From Streptomyces sp. SLBN-31 (GTDB lineage: Bacteria; Actinomycetota; Actinomycetes; Streptomycetales; Streptomycetaceae), in assembly GCF_006715395.1 (NCBI RefSeq), contig NZ_VFNC01000001.1:1736001-1800000 (forward strand): DNA of 64,000 nucleotides. The letters are read 5' to 3'. The notes below the pieces were generated by a model, which was not told the origin of the DNA, did no database searches, and saw only the letters and a list, made by a program, of their open reading frames with translations. A program made the translations under genes and the position numbers. Positions 26,179 through 37,520 of this stretch are shown piece by piece; the first letter of the stretch is position 1, and every line of letters starts with the position of its first letter.

Positions 26179-26271
26179 TCGCTGCGGTCGCGGTCTGCCC
26201 CTTGGTCGCGCCGGCCCGGCGCGATGGACTGGGCTCACCCGAACCAACAGGGAAAACAAGGGAGTTCAGCC

Positions 26272-26454
26272 ATGCCGATCGTCACCGTCCAGCAGGGCCC
26301 GCGCGACGCCGAGCTCAAGCGGGAGCTCGTCCGGCGCGTCACCGACGCCTTCGTCGACGCGTACAGGATCCCGCCGGAGACCGTGCAGGTCTGGATCCAC
26401 GAGGTCCCGGCGGACAGCTGGGGTGCCGCGGGCACGCTCACCGCGGACAAGTAG
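26272..26454 (+). CDS. 4-oxalocrotonate tautomerase family protein
   Basis: 60 residues, the usual length. After loss of Met the N-terminal proline (MPIVTVQQG) is the catalytic base of the tautomerase superfamily; an Arg (RDAELKRELVRRVTD) and later VQVWIHEV fit the beta-alpha-beta fold. 4-OT enzymes isomerise enols such as 2-hydroxymuconate in aromatic meta-cleavage pathways, but the neighbouring genes show no such pathway, so the substrate is unknown. It follows a LysR gene and is convergent with the trypsin gene across a 17-bp hairpin. The ATG has AGGGAG in front (26259-26264). Confidence 0.85.
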   Translation: MPIVTVQQGPRDAELKRELVRRVTDAFVDAYRIPPETVQVWIHEVPADSWGAAGTLTADK

Positions 26455-26467
26455 CGCGCCCATGGAT

Positions 26468-26510
26468 AGGGGGCGCTGCGAGCTGCTCGTGGTAGCTCGC
26501 AACGCCCCCT
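26468..26510. terminator. Bidirectional terminator between tautomerase and trypsin genes
   Basis: 17-bp stem with one G-U pair (26468-26484 with 26494-26510), 9-base loop. It lies between a rightward stop at 26454 and a leftward stop at 26550. Confidence 0.85.
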
Positions 26511-26549
26511 GGTCACTCACCTGAGGGGTGCTCAGGAGATCTTCTGGGG

Positions 26550-27341
26550 CTAGGAGTTGACCTGCGCCGTCACCAGGCTGGAGAAGGTGGTCAGCCGGGT
26601 GTAGACACCCGGGTAACCCGCCTCGGCGCAGCCGTTGCCCCAAGAAGTGATCCCTGCCAGGACGCCCCCGATGAGCAGGGGACCGCCGCTGTCGCCCTGG
26701 CAGGTGTCTGTGCCGCCGGAGGTGTATCCGGCGCAAACCATGTCGGACTGGACGAAGTCCGAACCGTAGGAGCTCTTGCAGCCGGCGTCGGACACGATCG
26801 GGACGGTCGCGGTCCGCAGCTGGTTGGACGAGCTGCCGTTCTCCGACGTGGTGCCCCAGCCGAGAATGCGGGCGGTGGTGCCGGCCGCGTACACCGAGGT
26901 GTCGGAGGAGGAGACGTACGAGGCCTTGGTGTACGGCATCGACGTCGAGAGCGTGAGGACGGCGACGTCGTCGCCGTTGGTGGCGTCCGTGTAGGACGGG
27001 TTGATCCAGATCCTGCTGACCCGGCTGACGGTGCCGTTGGTGCCGTTCAGGTACGTGCGGCCGCCGACGACCCTGACGCTGCTCGTGGTCTCGCCGACCA
27101 TGCAGTGCGCCGCCGTGACCACCTTGGTCGCGGACACCAGGGTGCCGCCGCAGAACTGGTTCTGCGAGGCGTCCGTGATCTGCATCATGAACGGGTACGC
27201 GGTCGTCGTGGTCGTGGTACCGCCGACGATGGGCTGGGGGGCGGCGACAGCGGTGGGGGCGCTGATCAGTGCCGTCGCTGCGGCCGCAGCGGCCGCCGCT
27301 ACCACGGCGGCGGTCTTTCTTGCGCGGTCGATCCCGAACAT
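26550..27341 (-). CDS. Secreted trypsin-like serine protease (S1)
   Basis: 263 residues. The Sec signal (MFGIDRARKTAAVVAAAAAA..., core Ala-rich, AVAA cleavage at about 34) is followed by a short propeptide APQP and the mature N-terminus IVGG at 38. The catalytic triad is His79 (TAAHC), Asp125 (GDDVAVL) and Ser218 (QGDSGGP). Asp212, six residues before the Ser, corresponds to D189 of chymotrypsin numbering and predicts cleavage after Arg/Lys. Paired Cys (FCGG and AAHC; GCKSSY, VCAGY and DTCQ; GNGCAEAG) form disulfides. It is like Streptomyces trypsin. The start ATG at 27341 has GAGGAG 5-10 bases upstream. Confidence 0.9.
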   Translation of the reverse strand: MFGIDRARKTAAVVAAAAAAAATALISAPTAVAAPQPIVGGTTTTTTAYPFMMQITDASQNQFCGGTLVSATKVVTAAHCMVGETTSSVRVVGGRTYLNGTNGTVSRVSRIWINPSYTDATNGDDVAVLTLSTSMPYTKASYVSSSDTSVYAAGTTARILGWGTTSENGSSSNQLRTATVPIVSDAGCKSSYGSDFVQSDMVCAGYTSGGTDTCQGDSGGPLLIGGVLAGITSWGNGCAEAGYPGVYTRLTTFSSLVTAQVNS

Positions 27342-27550
27342 GAGTCTCCTCAGTGGGGGTTGCCGGTGGGGGTCGCGCGGGTGGTGTGGGGGTGCTGCAC
27401 GGGGGTCGCGGGACCGACCCCCGTATGCCCGGGCGAGCGGCACGCCCCAAAAACTAGGACCCGGCACACCCTCGTCCCAATGAGGGAACCCCCTAGGGGG
27501 AGTTGGGCAGGGAAAACCCTCGGTCGCCGCTCAGTAAACCCGGACGAACC

Positions 27551-30355
27551 TCACTTCGTACGGCGCCCCGCCGCCAGTCGGACGATATCCACCCGAGAGC
27601 GGATGCCGAGCTTGCGGTAGACCCGGGTGAGGGTCGCCTCGACCGTCTTGACGCTGATGAACAGACGCGCGGCGATCTCGCGGTTGGTCGCGCCCTCCAT
27701 GACGAGCGCGGCGACCTGACGCTCCATCGAGGCGAGGCCCTCCAGGCCCTCCGACGCGGGAGCGGGGGGATTCGGTTCCACCCGGCCCGCGACCGCGGCG
27801 GCCTCGGCCTGGCGCAGCCACGGCAGCGCCCGGCAGCGGCGGAAGAGCCGGGCCGCCTCGTCGTACGACGTCGGGCCGGGCCGGCCCGAGTGCAGCCCGG
27901 CGAGCGCGAACGCGGCTCGGGCCTCCTCCAGGCCGTAGCCCAGCTTGGCCAGCCGGTCCTGAGCCGACGTCAGCTGGGCGACGGCGGCCTCCTGGTCGCC
28001 GCGCGCGGCGCGCACCAGCGCCTCGGCCCGGTCCAGCACGGCGAGCATGCTCTCCCGGCCCAGCCGCAGCGCGTGCGCGCGGGTCTCGTCGACGACCCGC
28101 TGCGCCTCGTCGAGCTCCCCGATGCGCACGAGGGCCTCGGCGAGGTCCCCGTGCCAGCGGCCGCGGGCCGGATCGGTGATGCCGAAACCGTTCTCCAGCT
28201 CCCGCACCCGACGCAGGGAGGCCACCGCCCCCTCCGCGTCCCCCGCCACCAACTGGGCCTGCCCGAGCGCGGTCAGGCCCCGCGAGATGTACATCTGGTC
28301 CCCGGCCTGCTCGGCGAGTTCCACCGCCTCCCGGCCCAGCTCCAGCGCCCGCTGCACGTCTCCGCCGGCGGCCTCCGCGAGGGAGGCGAGCACGGCGGAG
28401 GGCATCTCGCCGATCCCGGAGTCGCGCGCCAGCCGCATGCTCTCGCGGGCCAGGTCGAGCGCCCGCCCGCAGTTCCCGGAGCGCAGTTCGGTGTCGGCGA
28501 GCAGGCGCACGAAGTGCACCTCGCTCTCGACCATGCCGCGCCGGCGCACCTCGCGCAGCAGCGCGCTGACGGTGGCCCGGGCGTCGGGCAGCTCGTCACT
28601 CATGATCAGCCAGCGGTAGCGGGCCATGCCGGCGCCGTTGTGATGGCAGGTCACCTGCGGGTCCTGCGGCTCCATCAGGGCCCGCTTGATCGTCTCGGGG
28701 GCGGCCGGGTGGCCCATCAGGGCCTCGGTCTGCGCCTGGAAGGACAGCGCGAGGAGCTCGGTGCGCCGGTCGCCGGCCCGGGCAGCGAGCTCCGCCGCGT
28801 GCGCGGCCTCCTCGCGGCCCTTGGCGAAGTCGCCCTCGACGACCAGGCCCCGCCAGGCCAGCTGGTAGTGGACCAGGGCGAGCAGCCGGGGGTCGTCGCC
28901 GGCGTCGGCGAGCACCTGCGGGTAGACGGTGTCGACCTCGCCGAGCGCCTGCCCGGCCGCCTCGATCACCACCATCCAGGCCCGCACCCGGTCCGCGGGC
29001 GAGGTGGCCCGGGTCAGCACCTCGCGGGCGATGTCCCGGGCGAGGTCCACCTCACCCGCGGTGATCGCGTCCTCGGCGGCCTGGAGCCGGCGCTGATCCG
29101 GTCCGGGCTCGTCGTCGGCCGGGGTGTGCAGGGCGGCGAGCAGCCCCAGCGAGGCGGCCGCCGAGGGGGCGCCGCGGTCCCGGGCGAGGGCGGCGGCCTC
29201 GGCGAGCCGGGCCGCGGCCTCCGGATCGGTGCCGGTGGTCGCGAGCGCCAGATGCCGGGCCCGCTCGATCGGGTCGGAGGCGGCCGTGGACAGCGCCGCG
29301 TGCACCGCGCGCCGCTCCTGCGCCGGGGCCTCCGCGTACAGCGCGGCCGAGATCAGCGGGTGCGCGAAGCGTACGGCCGGGCCCTCCGGGTCCGTCGCCA
29401 GCAGACCCAGCTCGGCCGCCCGGGCCGTCTCGGCCTCGGCGTTCTCACGGCCGGCCGCGTGCAGCAGGGCCAGGGTCGGGCGGGCGCCGGCGCTGGCGAC
29501 CAGAAGGGTGCGGCGGGCCTCGTCGGACAGGGCCTCCAGCCGGTTGAGGACGAGGGCGCGCAGCGAGGTCGGCACCGGCAGGGGCTCGCCGGGCCGGGGC
29601 GCGGTCGGGTTCTCGGCCAGGGCGCGGCCCAGTTCGAGGGCGAAGAGCGGGTTGCCGCCGCTGGTGCGGTGGATGTCGCGCACCGTGGAGCGGGGCAGGC
29701 CGGTGTAGCCGCGGTGGTCGAGCAGGGCGGAGACCTGGGCGCGGGAGAGCGCGCCGAGCCGGACGGCGAGGGTGTCCGGCGGCGAGGAGCGCAGGTGGCG
29801 GTCGTACTCCTGGCCCTCCGTGCGCACCGCGCTGAGCAGCTGCACGCGGGTGCCGCCGAGGCGGCGGGCGGCGAAGCCGAGGAGTTCGGCGCTCGCGGAG
29901 TCCAGCCACTGCAGGTCGTCGGCGACGACCAGGACGGGGCCGTCGGCGGTGAGGGCGCGCAGGGCGGAGAGCACCGCCAGGCGCAGGGCGAGGCCGTCGC
30001 GCTGGAGGGTGGACTCGCCGCCGCCCAGCGCCGACTCCAGGGCCGTGCGCTGGGCCGCGGGCAGCTTGTCGGACACGTCGTCGAGGACCAGGCCGAGGAG
30101 GTCGGCGAGCGCCAGGAACGGGAGGTGGGATTCGGACTCGGTCGCCGAGCAGCGCAACACGGTGCCGGCCGATGTCCCATATTCGGATGCCAATGCCCGC
30201 AGGACGGTGGACTTTCCTATTCCGGCGGGGCCGTGGAGCAGCACGCTGCCGCCGCGCGCGAGCTGCTCACGCGCCGCGGCGACCAGCTCGTCCCGGCCGA
30301 TGACCAGGTCGGGGCGGCCTCTGGCAGGCTCCTTGAAGTCCCGTCGCAAGGTCAC
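27551..30355 (-). CDS. LAL-type LuxR family ATP-binding transcriptional regulator
   Basis: 934 residues. The N-terminal P-loop ATPase has a Walker A at 42-50 (HGPAGIGKST) and a Walker B-like stretch (VLVVADDLQWLDSA). A long TPR-like helical middle (about 330-840) follows, then a C-terminal GerE/LuxR HTH (ASMERQVAALVMEGATNREI, AARLFISVKTVEATLTRVYR). These large ATP-binding LuxR proteins resemble MalT and usually activate nearby catabolic or secondary metabolite genes. Start: GTG at 30355 with GGAGGGG 5 bases upstream is preferred to the upstream frame start at 30502. The 147 bases before it contain inverted CCRAATTC-like sites. It lies 168 bases from a second LuxR gene. Confidence 0.87.
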   Translation of the reverse strand: MTLRRDFKEPARGRPDLVIGRDELVAAAREQLARGGSVLLHGPAGIGKSTVLRALASEYGTSAGTVLRCSATESESHLPFLALADLLGLVLDDVSDKLPAAQRTALESALGGGESTLQRDGLALRLAVLSALRALTADGPVLVVADDLQWLDSASAELLGFAARRLGGTRVQLLSAVRTEGQEYDRHLRSSPPDTLAVRLGALSRAQVSALLDHRGYTGLPRSTVRDIHRTSGGNPLFALELGRALAENPTAPRPGEPLPVPTSLRALVLNRLEALSDEARRTLLVASAGARPTLALLHAAGRENAEAETARAAELGLLATDPEGPAVRFAHPLISAALYAEAPAQERRAVHAALSTAASDPIERARHLALATTGTDPEAAARLAEAAALARDRGAPSAAASLGLLAALHTPADDEPGPDQRRLQAAEDAITAGEVDLARDIAREVLTRATSPADRVRAWMVVIEAAGQALGEVDTVYPQVLADAGDDPRLLALVHYQLAWRGLVVEGDFAKGREEAAHAAELAARAGDRRTELLALSFQAQTEALMGHPAAPETIKRALMEPQDPQVTCHHNGAGMARYRWLIMSDELPDARATVSALLREVRRRGMVESEVHFVRLLADTELRSGNCGRALDLARESMRLARDSGIGEMPSAVLASLAEAAGGDVQRALELGREAVELAEQAGDQMYISRGLTALGQAQLVAGDAEGAVASLRRVRELENGFGITDPARGRWHGDLAEALVRIGELDEAQRVVDETRAHALRLGRESMLAVLDRAEALVRAARGDQEAAVAQLTSAQDRLAKLGYGLEEARAAFALAGLHSGRPGPTSYDEAARLFRRCRALPWLRQAEAAAVAGRVEPNPPAPASEGLEGLASMERQVAALVMEGATNREIAARLFISVKTVEATLTRVYRKLGIRSRVDIVRLAAGRRTK

Positions 30356-30523
30356 CGCTCCCCTCCGTGTGTCGTGTCCGAGCCAAATTCTAGGCAACGA
30401 CTGTTTGGAATTCGGACGGACGAGGTGGTGAGGGATATAACAATGGCGCAGCACTGCCGAATTCAAAGCGCCGTCGAATGAATAGCCGGCTGCCCGGGGC
30501 ACCCCCGGTCCGTGGGAGGGACC

Positions 30524-31360
30524 CTACGGCAGCAGCCCCGCCCGGCGCGCCGAGGCGACCGCCTCACCCCGCGTGTGAGCGCCCAGTTTGCGCATCGCCG
30601 AGCGCAGATAGCTCTTGACCGTCTCCGGCCTGAGCCCCAGCCGCTCCGACGCGTCGGCGTTCGTCGCGCCGGCCGCCAGACAGGTCAGCACGTCCAGCTC
30701 GCGCGGTGCCAGGCGCACCTCGGTCCGGACGGGCTCCGGCGTCAGCAGCCGGCAGGCGTCGAGGAGTTCCGTCCGCAGCGCCGGGTCCGCGATCCGCGGC
30801 GCCAGCGCCCGCAGGGCCGTGTGCGCCTCCCGCACCTGCTCCCAGACGGCGCCCGACGCACGCTCCCGCACCGGTTCGGCGCCGGCGGCCGCCGCGAGCA
30901 GCCCCCTGACCTCGTCCCGGACCACCAGCGCCTGCTCCACGTCCCGCGCCGCCTCCATCGCCGCGCCCAGCGTGCGGTCGCCGAGCGGCTCGGCCGTGCG
31001 CAGGGCGCCGTACAGCACACCGCGCACCCGGCGTCGTACCACCACCGGTACCGCCAGGATCGAGCGCAGCCCCTCGGTGGCGACCGGGATGTCGTACTCG
31101 TGGCTGATCTGCTTCGCCGAGGAGTAGTCGGTCACCGCGCACGGCCGCGCGAGCGCGACCGCACGGCCGCCGAGGCCGTTGCCCGAGGTCACCGGGAGCC
31201 CGCTGAGCGCGGGCGTGCTGTTGCCGCTCAGTTCGCTGATACGCACCCGCCGCCGGCCGGGTTCCACCAGGCCGCCGAAGGCGACCGGCAGTCCGGTCGC
31301 GCGCCGCAGTCGTACCAGCGCGTTGCGTATCTCGACCGCCCCGGCCGCGTCTGCTGTCAC
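30524..31360 (-). CDS. GAF-domain LuxR family transcriptional regulator
   Basis: 278 residues. Residues about 1-140 form a GAF-like sensor domain (IRNALVRLRRATGLPVAFGG; AVALARPCAVTDYSS; RSILAVPVVVRRRVRGVLYG). A linker follows and then the LuxR HTH at the C-terminus (LAPRELDVLTCLAAGATNAD, SERLGLRPETVKSYLRSAMR). The start is GTG at 31360, preceded by a weak GGGCGAG ribosome site; the longer frame start at 31414 is not supported. The gene is divergent from a pair of coupled acyl-CoA synthetases with a 149-base gap, so it is the best candidate to control them. A small-molecule or redox ligand is expected for the GAF pocket but is unknown. Confidence 0.85.
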   Translation of the reverse strand: MTADAAGAVEIRNALVRLRRATGLPVAFGGLVEPGRRRVRISELSGNSTPALSGLPVTSGNGLGGRAVALARPCAVTDYSSAKQISHEYDIPVATEGLRSILAVPVVVRRRVRGVLYGALRTAEPLGDRTLGAAMEAARDVEQALVVRDEVRGLLAAAAGAEPVRERASGAVWEQVREAHTALRALAPRIADPALRTELLDACRLLTPEPVRTEVRLAPRELDVLTCLAAGATNADASERLGLRPETVKSYLRSAMRKLGAHTRGEAVASARRAGLLP

Positions 31361-31509
31361 CTGCTCGCCCTTTCCTGCAGCCTGGGGTCCCTGCCCCGGG
31401 GGCCCCGGTCCCACGACGCACCCCCGTTCGGGGGTGGTGAGACCTGCATCACGGATTACACGATGGCAGAGAGCCGCCCGGCAATGGTCCGGTATCGAGG
31501 AGGAGCGAG

Positions 31510-33183
31510 ATGACGACCGCGACGGAGGCCTTTCGTAGCGCGCGGGACTTCCTGCTGGAACACCGCGAGGACTACGCGAAGGCGTACGAGGGCTTCGGCT
31601 GGCCCCGGCCCGAGCGCTTCAACTGGGCGCTCGACTGGTTCGACGTCATCGCCGAGGGCAACGACCGGACCGCGCTGCACATCGTCGAGGAGGACGGCAC
31701 CGAGGTGCGCGTCTCCTTCGCGGAGATGTCCGCCCGCTCGGACCGCGTCGCGAACTGGCTGCGCGACCGGGGAGTCCAGCCCGAGGACCGCATCCTCGTC
31801 ATGCTCGGCAACCAGACCGAGCTGTGGGAGACGGCCCTGGCGGCGATGAAGCTGCGGGCCGTCGTCATCCCGGCCACCCCGCTGCTCGGCCCCGCCGACC
31901 TGCGCGACCGCGTCGACCGGGGCCGCGTCAAGCACGTGATCGTCCGGGCCGAGGACACCGCCAAGTTCGACGACGTGGCCGGCGCCTACACCCGCATCTC
32001 CGTCGGCGGCCTGCCCGAGGAGGGCTGGGAGCCGTACGAGGACGCCTACGCGGCCCCCGCCGAGTTCCTCCCCGACGGGCCCACCCTCGCCGACGACCCG
32101 CTGATGCTGTACTTCACCTCCGGCACCACCGCCCGCCCCAAGCTGGTCGAGCACACCCACACCTCGTACCCGATCGGCCACCTGGCGACCATGTACTGGA
32201 TCGGGCTCAAGCCGGGCGACGTGCACCTGAACATCTCCTCGCCCGGCTGGGCCAAGCACGCCTGGTCCAACCTCTTCGCGCCCTGGAACGCCGAGGCGAC
32301 CGTCTTCATCCACAACTACACGCGCTTCGACGCGGCACGGCTGATGGCCGAGATGGACCGCGCGGGCGTGACCACCTTCTGCGCCCCGCCGACCGTCTGG
32401 CGCATGCTCATCCAGGCCGACCTCACCCAGCTGCGGAACAGGCCGCGCGAGGCCGTCGCCGCCGGGGAGCCGCTCAACCCCGAGGTCATCGAGCAGGTCC
32501 GCCGCTCCTGGGGTGTCACCATCCGCGACGGCTTCGGCCAGACGGAGACGGCCGTGCAGGTCTCCAACAGCCCGGGACAGAAGCTGAAGACCGGCTCCAT
32601 GGGCCGGCCGAGCCCCGGCTACAAGGTCGAGCTGCTGGACCCGGTGACCGGCGCCCCCGGCGCCGCCGAGGGCGAGATCTGCCTCGACCTGTCGGCCCGG
32701 CCCGTCGGCCTGATGACCGGCTACCACGGCGACCCCGACCGTACGGCGGAGGCGATGGCGGGCGGCTACTACCGCACCGGCGACATCGGCTCCCGCGACG
32801 CCGACGGCTACATCACCTACGTCGGCCGCGCCGACGACGTCTTCAAGGCCTCCGACTACAAGATCAGCCCCTTCGAGCTGGAGAGCGCCCTGCTGGAGCA
32901 CGAGGCGGTGGCCGAGGCGGCCGTCGTGCCCGCCCCGGACGAGGTGCGCCTCGCCGTGCCCAAGGCGTACATCGTGCTCGCCGAGGGCTGGCAGCCCGGG
33001 CCCGACACCGCGAAAGTGCTGTTCGAGCACTCCCGCGAGGTCCTGGCGCCGTACAAGCGCATCCGCCGCCTGGAGTTCGCGCCGCTGCCCAAGACCGTCT
33101 CCGGCAAGATCCGCCGCATCGAGCTGCGCGAGGCCACCGCCGCCGGGTCGGACTCCGAGTACCGCGAGGAGGACTTCCGGTGA
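31510..33183 (+). CDS. AMP-forming acyl-CoA synthetase (ACS-like)
   Basis: 557 residues. The adenylate-forming family P-loop [11 protein letters not shown] lies at about 201-211, the A5/A7 motifs GFGQTET and [13 protein letters not shown] are present, and the C-terminal catalytic Lys is in [15 protein letters not shown] (about 531). The overall sequence resembles medium-chain or acetyl-CoA synthetase-like enzymes (long N-terminus [20 protein letters not shown]), but the carboxylate is not predictable. It is the first gene of a two-gene operon: its TGA overlaps the GTG of the second synthetase (GTGA). GAGGAGGAG gives a strong ribosome site. Probably controlled by the divergent GAF-LuxR gene. 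Confidence 0.87.
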   Translation: MTTATEAFRSARDFLLEHREDYAKAYEGFGWPRPERFNWALDWFDVIAEGNDRTALHIVEEDGTEVRVSFAEMSARSDRVANWLRDRGVQPEDRILVMLGNQTELWETALAAMKLRAVVIPATPLLGPADLRDRVDRGRVKHVIVRAEDTAKFDDVAGAYTRISVGGLPEEGWEPYEDAYAAPAEFLPDGPTLADDPLMLYFTSGTTARPKLVEHTHTSYPIGHLATMYWIGLKPGDVHLNISSPGWAKHAWSNLFAPWNAEATVFIHNYTRFDAARLMAEMDRAGVTTFCAPPTVWRMLIQADLTQLRNRPREAVAAGEPLNPEVIEQVRRSWGVTIRDGFGQTETAVQVSNSPGQKLKTGSMGRPSPGYKVELLDPVTGAPGAAEGEICLDLSARPVGLMTGYHGDPDRTAEAMAGGYYRTGDIGSRDADGYITYVGRADDVFKASDYKISPFELESALLEHEAVAEAAVVPAPDEVRLAVPKAYIVLAEGWQPGPDTAKVLFEHSREVLAPYKRIRRLEFAPLPKTVSGKIRRIELREATAAGSDSEYREEDFR

Positions 33184-34775
33184 CAGAGCCGTCGTACAGC
33201 CACGGCACGAGCACCACAATGCTGCTCGGCGACACCATCGGGGCCAACCTGGACCGGGCCGTCGCCGCCTGGCCGGACCGCGAGGCCCTCGTCGACGTGC
33301 CCTCGGGGCGCCGCTGGACCTACGCGCGGTTCGCCGCGGACGTCGACCGGCTGGCGCAGGCGCTGCTCGCGAGCGGCGTCGCCAAGGGCGACCGGGTCGG
33401 GATCTGGGCGGTCAACTGCCCGGAGTGGGTGCTGGTCCAGTACGCCACCGCCCGCATCGGCGCGATCATGGTGAACATCAACCCGGCCTACCGCACCCAC
33501 GAGGTGGAGTACGTCCTCAAGCAGGCCGGCATCTCCCTGCTCTTCGCCTCCCTCAGCCACAAGAGCAGCGACTACCGGGCGATGGTCGGCGAAGTGCGCG
33601 GCCGCTGCCCGGAGTTGCGGGAGGCCGTGTTCATCGGCGACCCGGGCTGGGAGGCGCTGCTCGCCCGCGCGAACCCGGCGCCGGCGCCGTACCCGGAGCT
33701 GTCCTGCGACGAACCGATCAACATCCAGTACACCTCGGGCACCACGGGCTTCCCCAAGGGTGCCACCCTCTCCCACCACAACATCCTCAACAACGGTTAC
33801 TTCGTGGGGGAGATGATCTCCTACAGCGAGCAGGACCGGGTGTGCATCCCCGTGCCCTTCTACCACTGCTTCGGCATGGTCATGGGCAATCTCGCCGCCA
33901 CCTCGCACGGCGCCTGCATGGTGATCCCGGCCCCTTCCTTCGACCCGAAGGCCACGCTGGAGGCCGTCCAGCGCGAGCGCTGCACCTCGCTGTACGGCGT
34001 ACCGACCATGTTCATCGCGGAGCTGAACCTTCCCGACTTCGCCTCCTACGACCTCTCCTCGCTGCGCACCGGGATCATGGCGGGCTCGCCCTGCCCGGTG
34101 GAGGTGATGAAGCGGGTGGTCACCGAGATGAACATGGCCGAGGTGTCGATCTGCTACGGCATGACGGAGACCTCGCCAGTCTCCACCCAGACCCGGCGCG
34201 AGGACGACCTGGAACACCGCACGGGCACCGTCGGCCGCGTCCTGCCGCACCTGGAGGTGAAGGTCGTCGACCCGGCCACCGGGATCACCCGGCCACGGGG
34301 CAGCGCGGGCGAGCTGTGCACCCGCGGCTACAGCGTGATGCTCGGTTACTGGAACGAGCCAGAGAAGACCGCCGAGGCCGTCGACCCGGGTCGCTGGATG
34401 CACACCGGCGACCTGGCGGTGATGCGCGAGGACGGCTACGTCGAGATCGTCGGCCGCATCAAGGACATGATCATCCGGGGCGGGGAGAACATCTACCCGC
34501 GCGAAATCGAGGAGTTCCTCTACGGCCACCCCAGGATCCAGGACGTCCAGGTCGTCGGCATCCCGCACGAGAGGTACGGCGAGGAGGTCCTGGCCTGTGT
34601 CATCCCCAAGGACCCGGCCGACCCGCTCACCCTGGAGGAACTGCGCGCCTTCTGCGAGGGCCGGCTGGCGCACTACAAGATCCCCAGCAGGCTCCGGATC
34701 CTCGAGTCCTTCCCCATGACGGTCTCGGGCAAGGTCCGCAAGATCGAGCTCAGGGAAACATACGCGGGCGACTGA
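33180..34775 (+). CDS. AMP-binding acyl-CoA synthetase (fatty-acyl-CoA ligase type)
   Basis: 531 residues. The P-loop [11 protein letters not shown] is at about 183-193; [27 protein letters not shown] and the C-terminal [10 protein letters not shown] (Lys about 515) complete the adenylate-forming set. [12 protein letters not shown] is typical of the fatty acyl-CoA ligase (FadD/AcsA2) branch. The GTG start at 33180 overlaps the previous stop. Two ligases in one operon suggest activation of related acids, or one specialised for substrate of the other's product; neither substrate is known. A dispersed repeat follows the stop. Confidence 0.87.
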   Translation: MTEPSYSHGTSTTMLLGDTIGANLDRAVAAWPDREALVDVPSGRRWTYARFAADVDRLAQALLASGVAKGDRVGIWAVNCPEWVLVQYATARIGAIMVNINPAYRTHEVEYVLKQAGISLLFASLSHKSSDYRAMVGEVRGRCPELREAVFIGDPGWEALLARANPAPAPYPELSCDEPINIQYTSGTTGFPKGATLSHHNILNNGYFVGEMISYSEQDRVCIPVPFYHCFGMVMGNLAATSHGACMVIPAPSFDPKATLEAVQRERCTSLYGVPTMFIAELNLPDFASYDLSSLRTGIMAGSPCPVEVMKRVVTEMNMAEVSICYGMTETSPVSTQTRREDDLEHRTGTVGRVLPHLEVKVVDPATGITRPRGSAGELCTRGYSVMLGYWNEPEKTAEAVDPGRWMHTGDLAVMREDGYVEIVGRIKDMIIRGGENIYPREIEEFLYGHPRIQDVQVVGIPHERYGEEVLACVIPKDPADPLTLEELRAFCEGRLAHYKIPSRLRILESFPMTVSGKVRKIELRETYAGD

Positions 34776-34786
34776 GGCGCCACGGA

Positions 34787-34840
34787 AAGGGCGTGGGGAA
34801 CTGCGCGACCGGCCCCCACCGTCCCGAGGTTCCCCACCGG
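34787..34840. repeat. Dispersed Streptomyces intergenic repeat with stem-loop
   Basis: A stretch containing GTGGGGAACTGCGCGACC, then a GC-rich loop and GTTCCCCAC, forms a 9-bp stem (34793-34801 with 34829-34837). Near-identical GGGGAACTGCGCGACC-type segments are common in streptomycete intergenic DNA. Here it lies between two convergent genes and may act as a terminator. Confidence 0.65.
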
Positions 34841-34850
34841 CCGTGATCTG

Positions 34851-35567
34851 TCACCGTCCCCCCAGCGGAGCGCCCCGGTCGAGTTCGTCCGCAAGGCCGT
34901 TGACCGGCTGCGCGGTCCCGGTGAGGTCCAGGACGAACAGGGGGACGCCCAGGTCGTCGGCGCGGGCGCGGGCGTCGCCCGCGTACCCGGCGAGGGAGAA
35001 GTAGACGCAGCCCGCCGACTCCGTCATGGCCGTCAGCCACAGGCACTCCACGTCCCGCAGCGAGGCCGGGCGCACGGTCGGGTCGACCTGGGCCAGCAGC
35101 CCGCGGGCGGCGAGGCCGACACCCGACGGCGGCCGCTGGTCGGCGCGGCGGAGATCCCGATAACCGAGCCGGCGCAAGTAGAGCGCGGCCGCCGTCACCG
35201 CGTCCCGCGCCGTGCGGATCTCGACGGGCGGGACGCGGGGCCGCTGCTGTCGCGGGCCCGCCGCCTCCGTGCCGCCGGCCCCCGCCGCGGCGTCCGGCGC
35301 CGCGCTTCCACCGGTCACCGGGACGCGCAGCACAGTCCCGCACGGGCAGCCCAGTTCCGGGTAAGGCCATTCGTCCCGGCGGCCGCAGGCCCCGCACCGC
35401 AGGCTCATCCAGTCCTCCGGGCGCACGGCATGGGTCACGGCCGTCGCCGTCCCGTGCCGGTCCAGCTCCGGAGTGACCGTCGCCCCGCACGGGCACGGGA
35501 ACGACGGCGCCGTGTAGAGGTGCTCGCGCCGGCACGCCGGGCAGCACACCGAGAGGTTCTCGGTCAT
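34851..35567 (-). CDS. Zinc-ribbon protein with restriction-endonuclease-like C-terminal domain
   Basis: 238 residues. The N-terminal half has two Cys4-type ribbons: CCPAC with FPCPC, and RCGAC with GCPCG. After a disordered linker (about 85-115) the C-terminal domain (residues 118-238) reads AARDAVTAAALYLRRLGYRD-like helix, then GVGLAARGLLAQVDPT, CVYFSLAGYAG and VPLFVLDLTGTAQPVNGLAD, the pattern of Mrr/PD-(D/E)xK nuclease-like folds. The usual QxK strand is QVD, which suggests loss of nuclease activity. The gene is isolated and not linked to methylase genes. It may be a nucleic-acid-binding scaffold; function is unknown. Confidence 0.6.
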   Translation of the reverse strand: MTENLSVCCPACRREHLYTAPSFPCPCGATVTPELDRHGTATAVTHAVRPEDWMSLRCGACGRRDEWPYPELGCPCGTVLRVPVTGGSAAPDAAAGAGGTEAAGPRQQRPRVPPVEIRTARDAVTAAALYLRRLGYRDLRRADQRPPSGVGLAARGLLAQVDPTVRPASLRDVECLWLTAMTESAGCVYFSLAGYAGDARARADDLGVPLFVLDLTGTAQPVNGLADELDRGAPLGGR

Positions 35568-35608
35568 GCCTCACATCGTCCTCCCGCGCACCCCCGCTTG
35601 TCCGTCCC

Positions 35609-35637
35609 TTGACTGCCTTCCCGCACCCACTTACATT
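35609..35637 (+). promoter_or_regulatory. gcl promoter
   Basis: -35 TTGACT (35609-35614), 17-base spacer, -10 TACATT (35632-35637). It is a near-consensus HrdB-type promoter. The double-palindrome operator starts three bases beyond the -10, so a bound repressor would block transcription initiation. Confidence 0.65.
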
Positions 35638-35639
35638 GC

Positions 35640-35675
35640 TTCCAGATAGTAGAAGTTAGTTTCCACTATACGGAA
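35640..35675. promoter_or_regulatory. Double-palindrome operator of gcl (TTC-N9-GAA x2)
   Basis: Two 15-bp units TTC-N9-GAA at 35640-35654 and 35661-35675, separated by 6 bases (21-bp period, two helical turns). The same layout occurs upstream of hyi at 50156-50191. The second unit extends to TTCC-N7-GGAA. In Streptomyces coelicolor gcl is under the IclR-type repressor AllR; that this is its operator is inferred. Confidence 0.65.
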
Positions 35676-35735
35676 GTGACTCACCGCGGGGCGCGACGGG
35701 AGTGCTCATTCCGACAGCCGAGGCAGGAGTACTCG

Positions 35736-37520
<1,785 letters not shown>

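Noticed and set aside
27503..30481. 992-codon plus-strand frame
   Set aside because: Antisense to the LAL regulator; composition-driven open frame without motifs.
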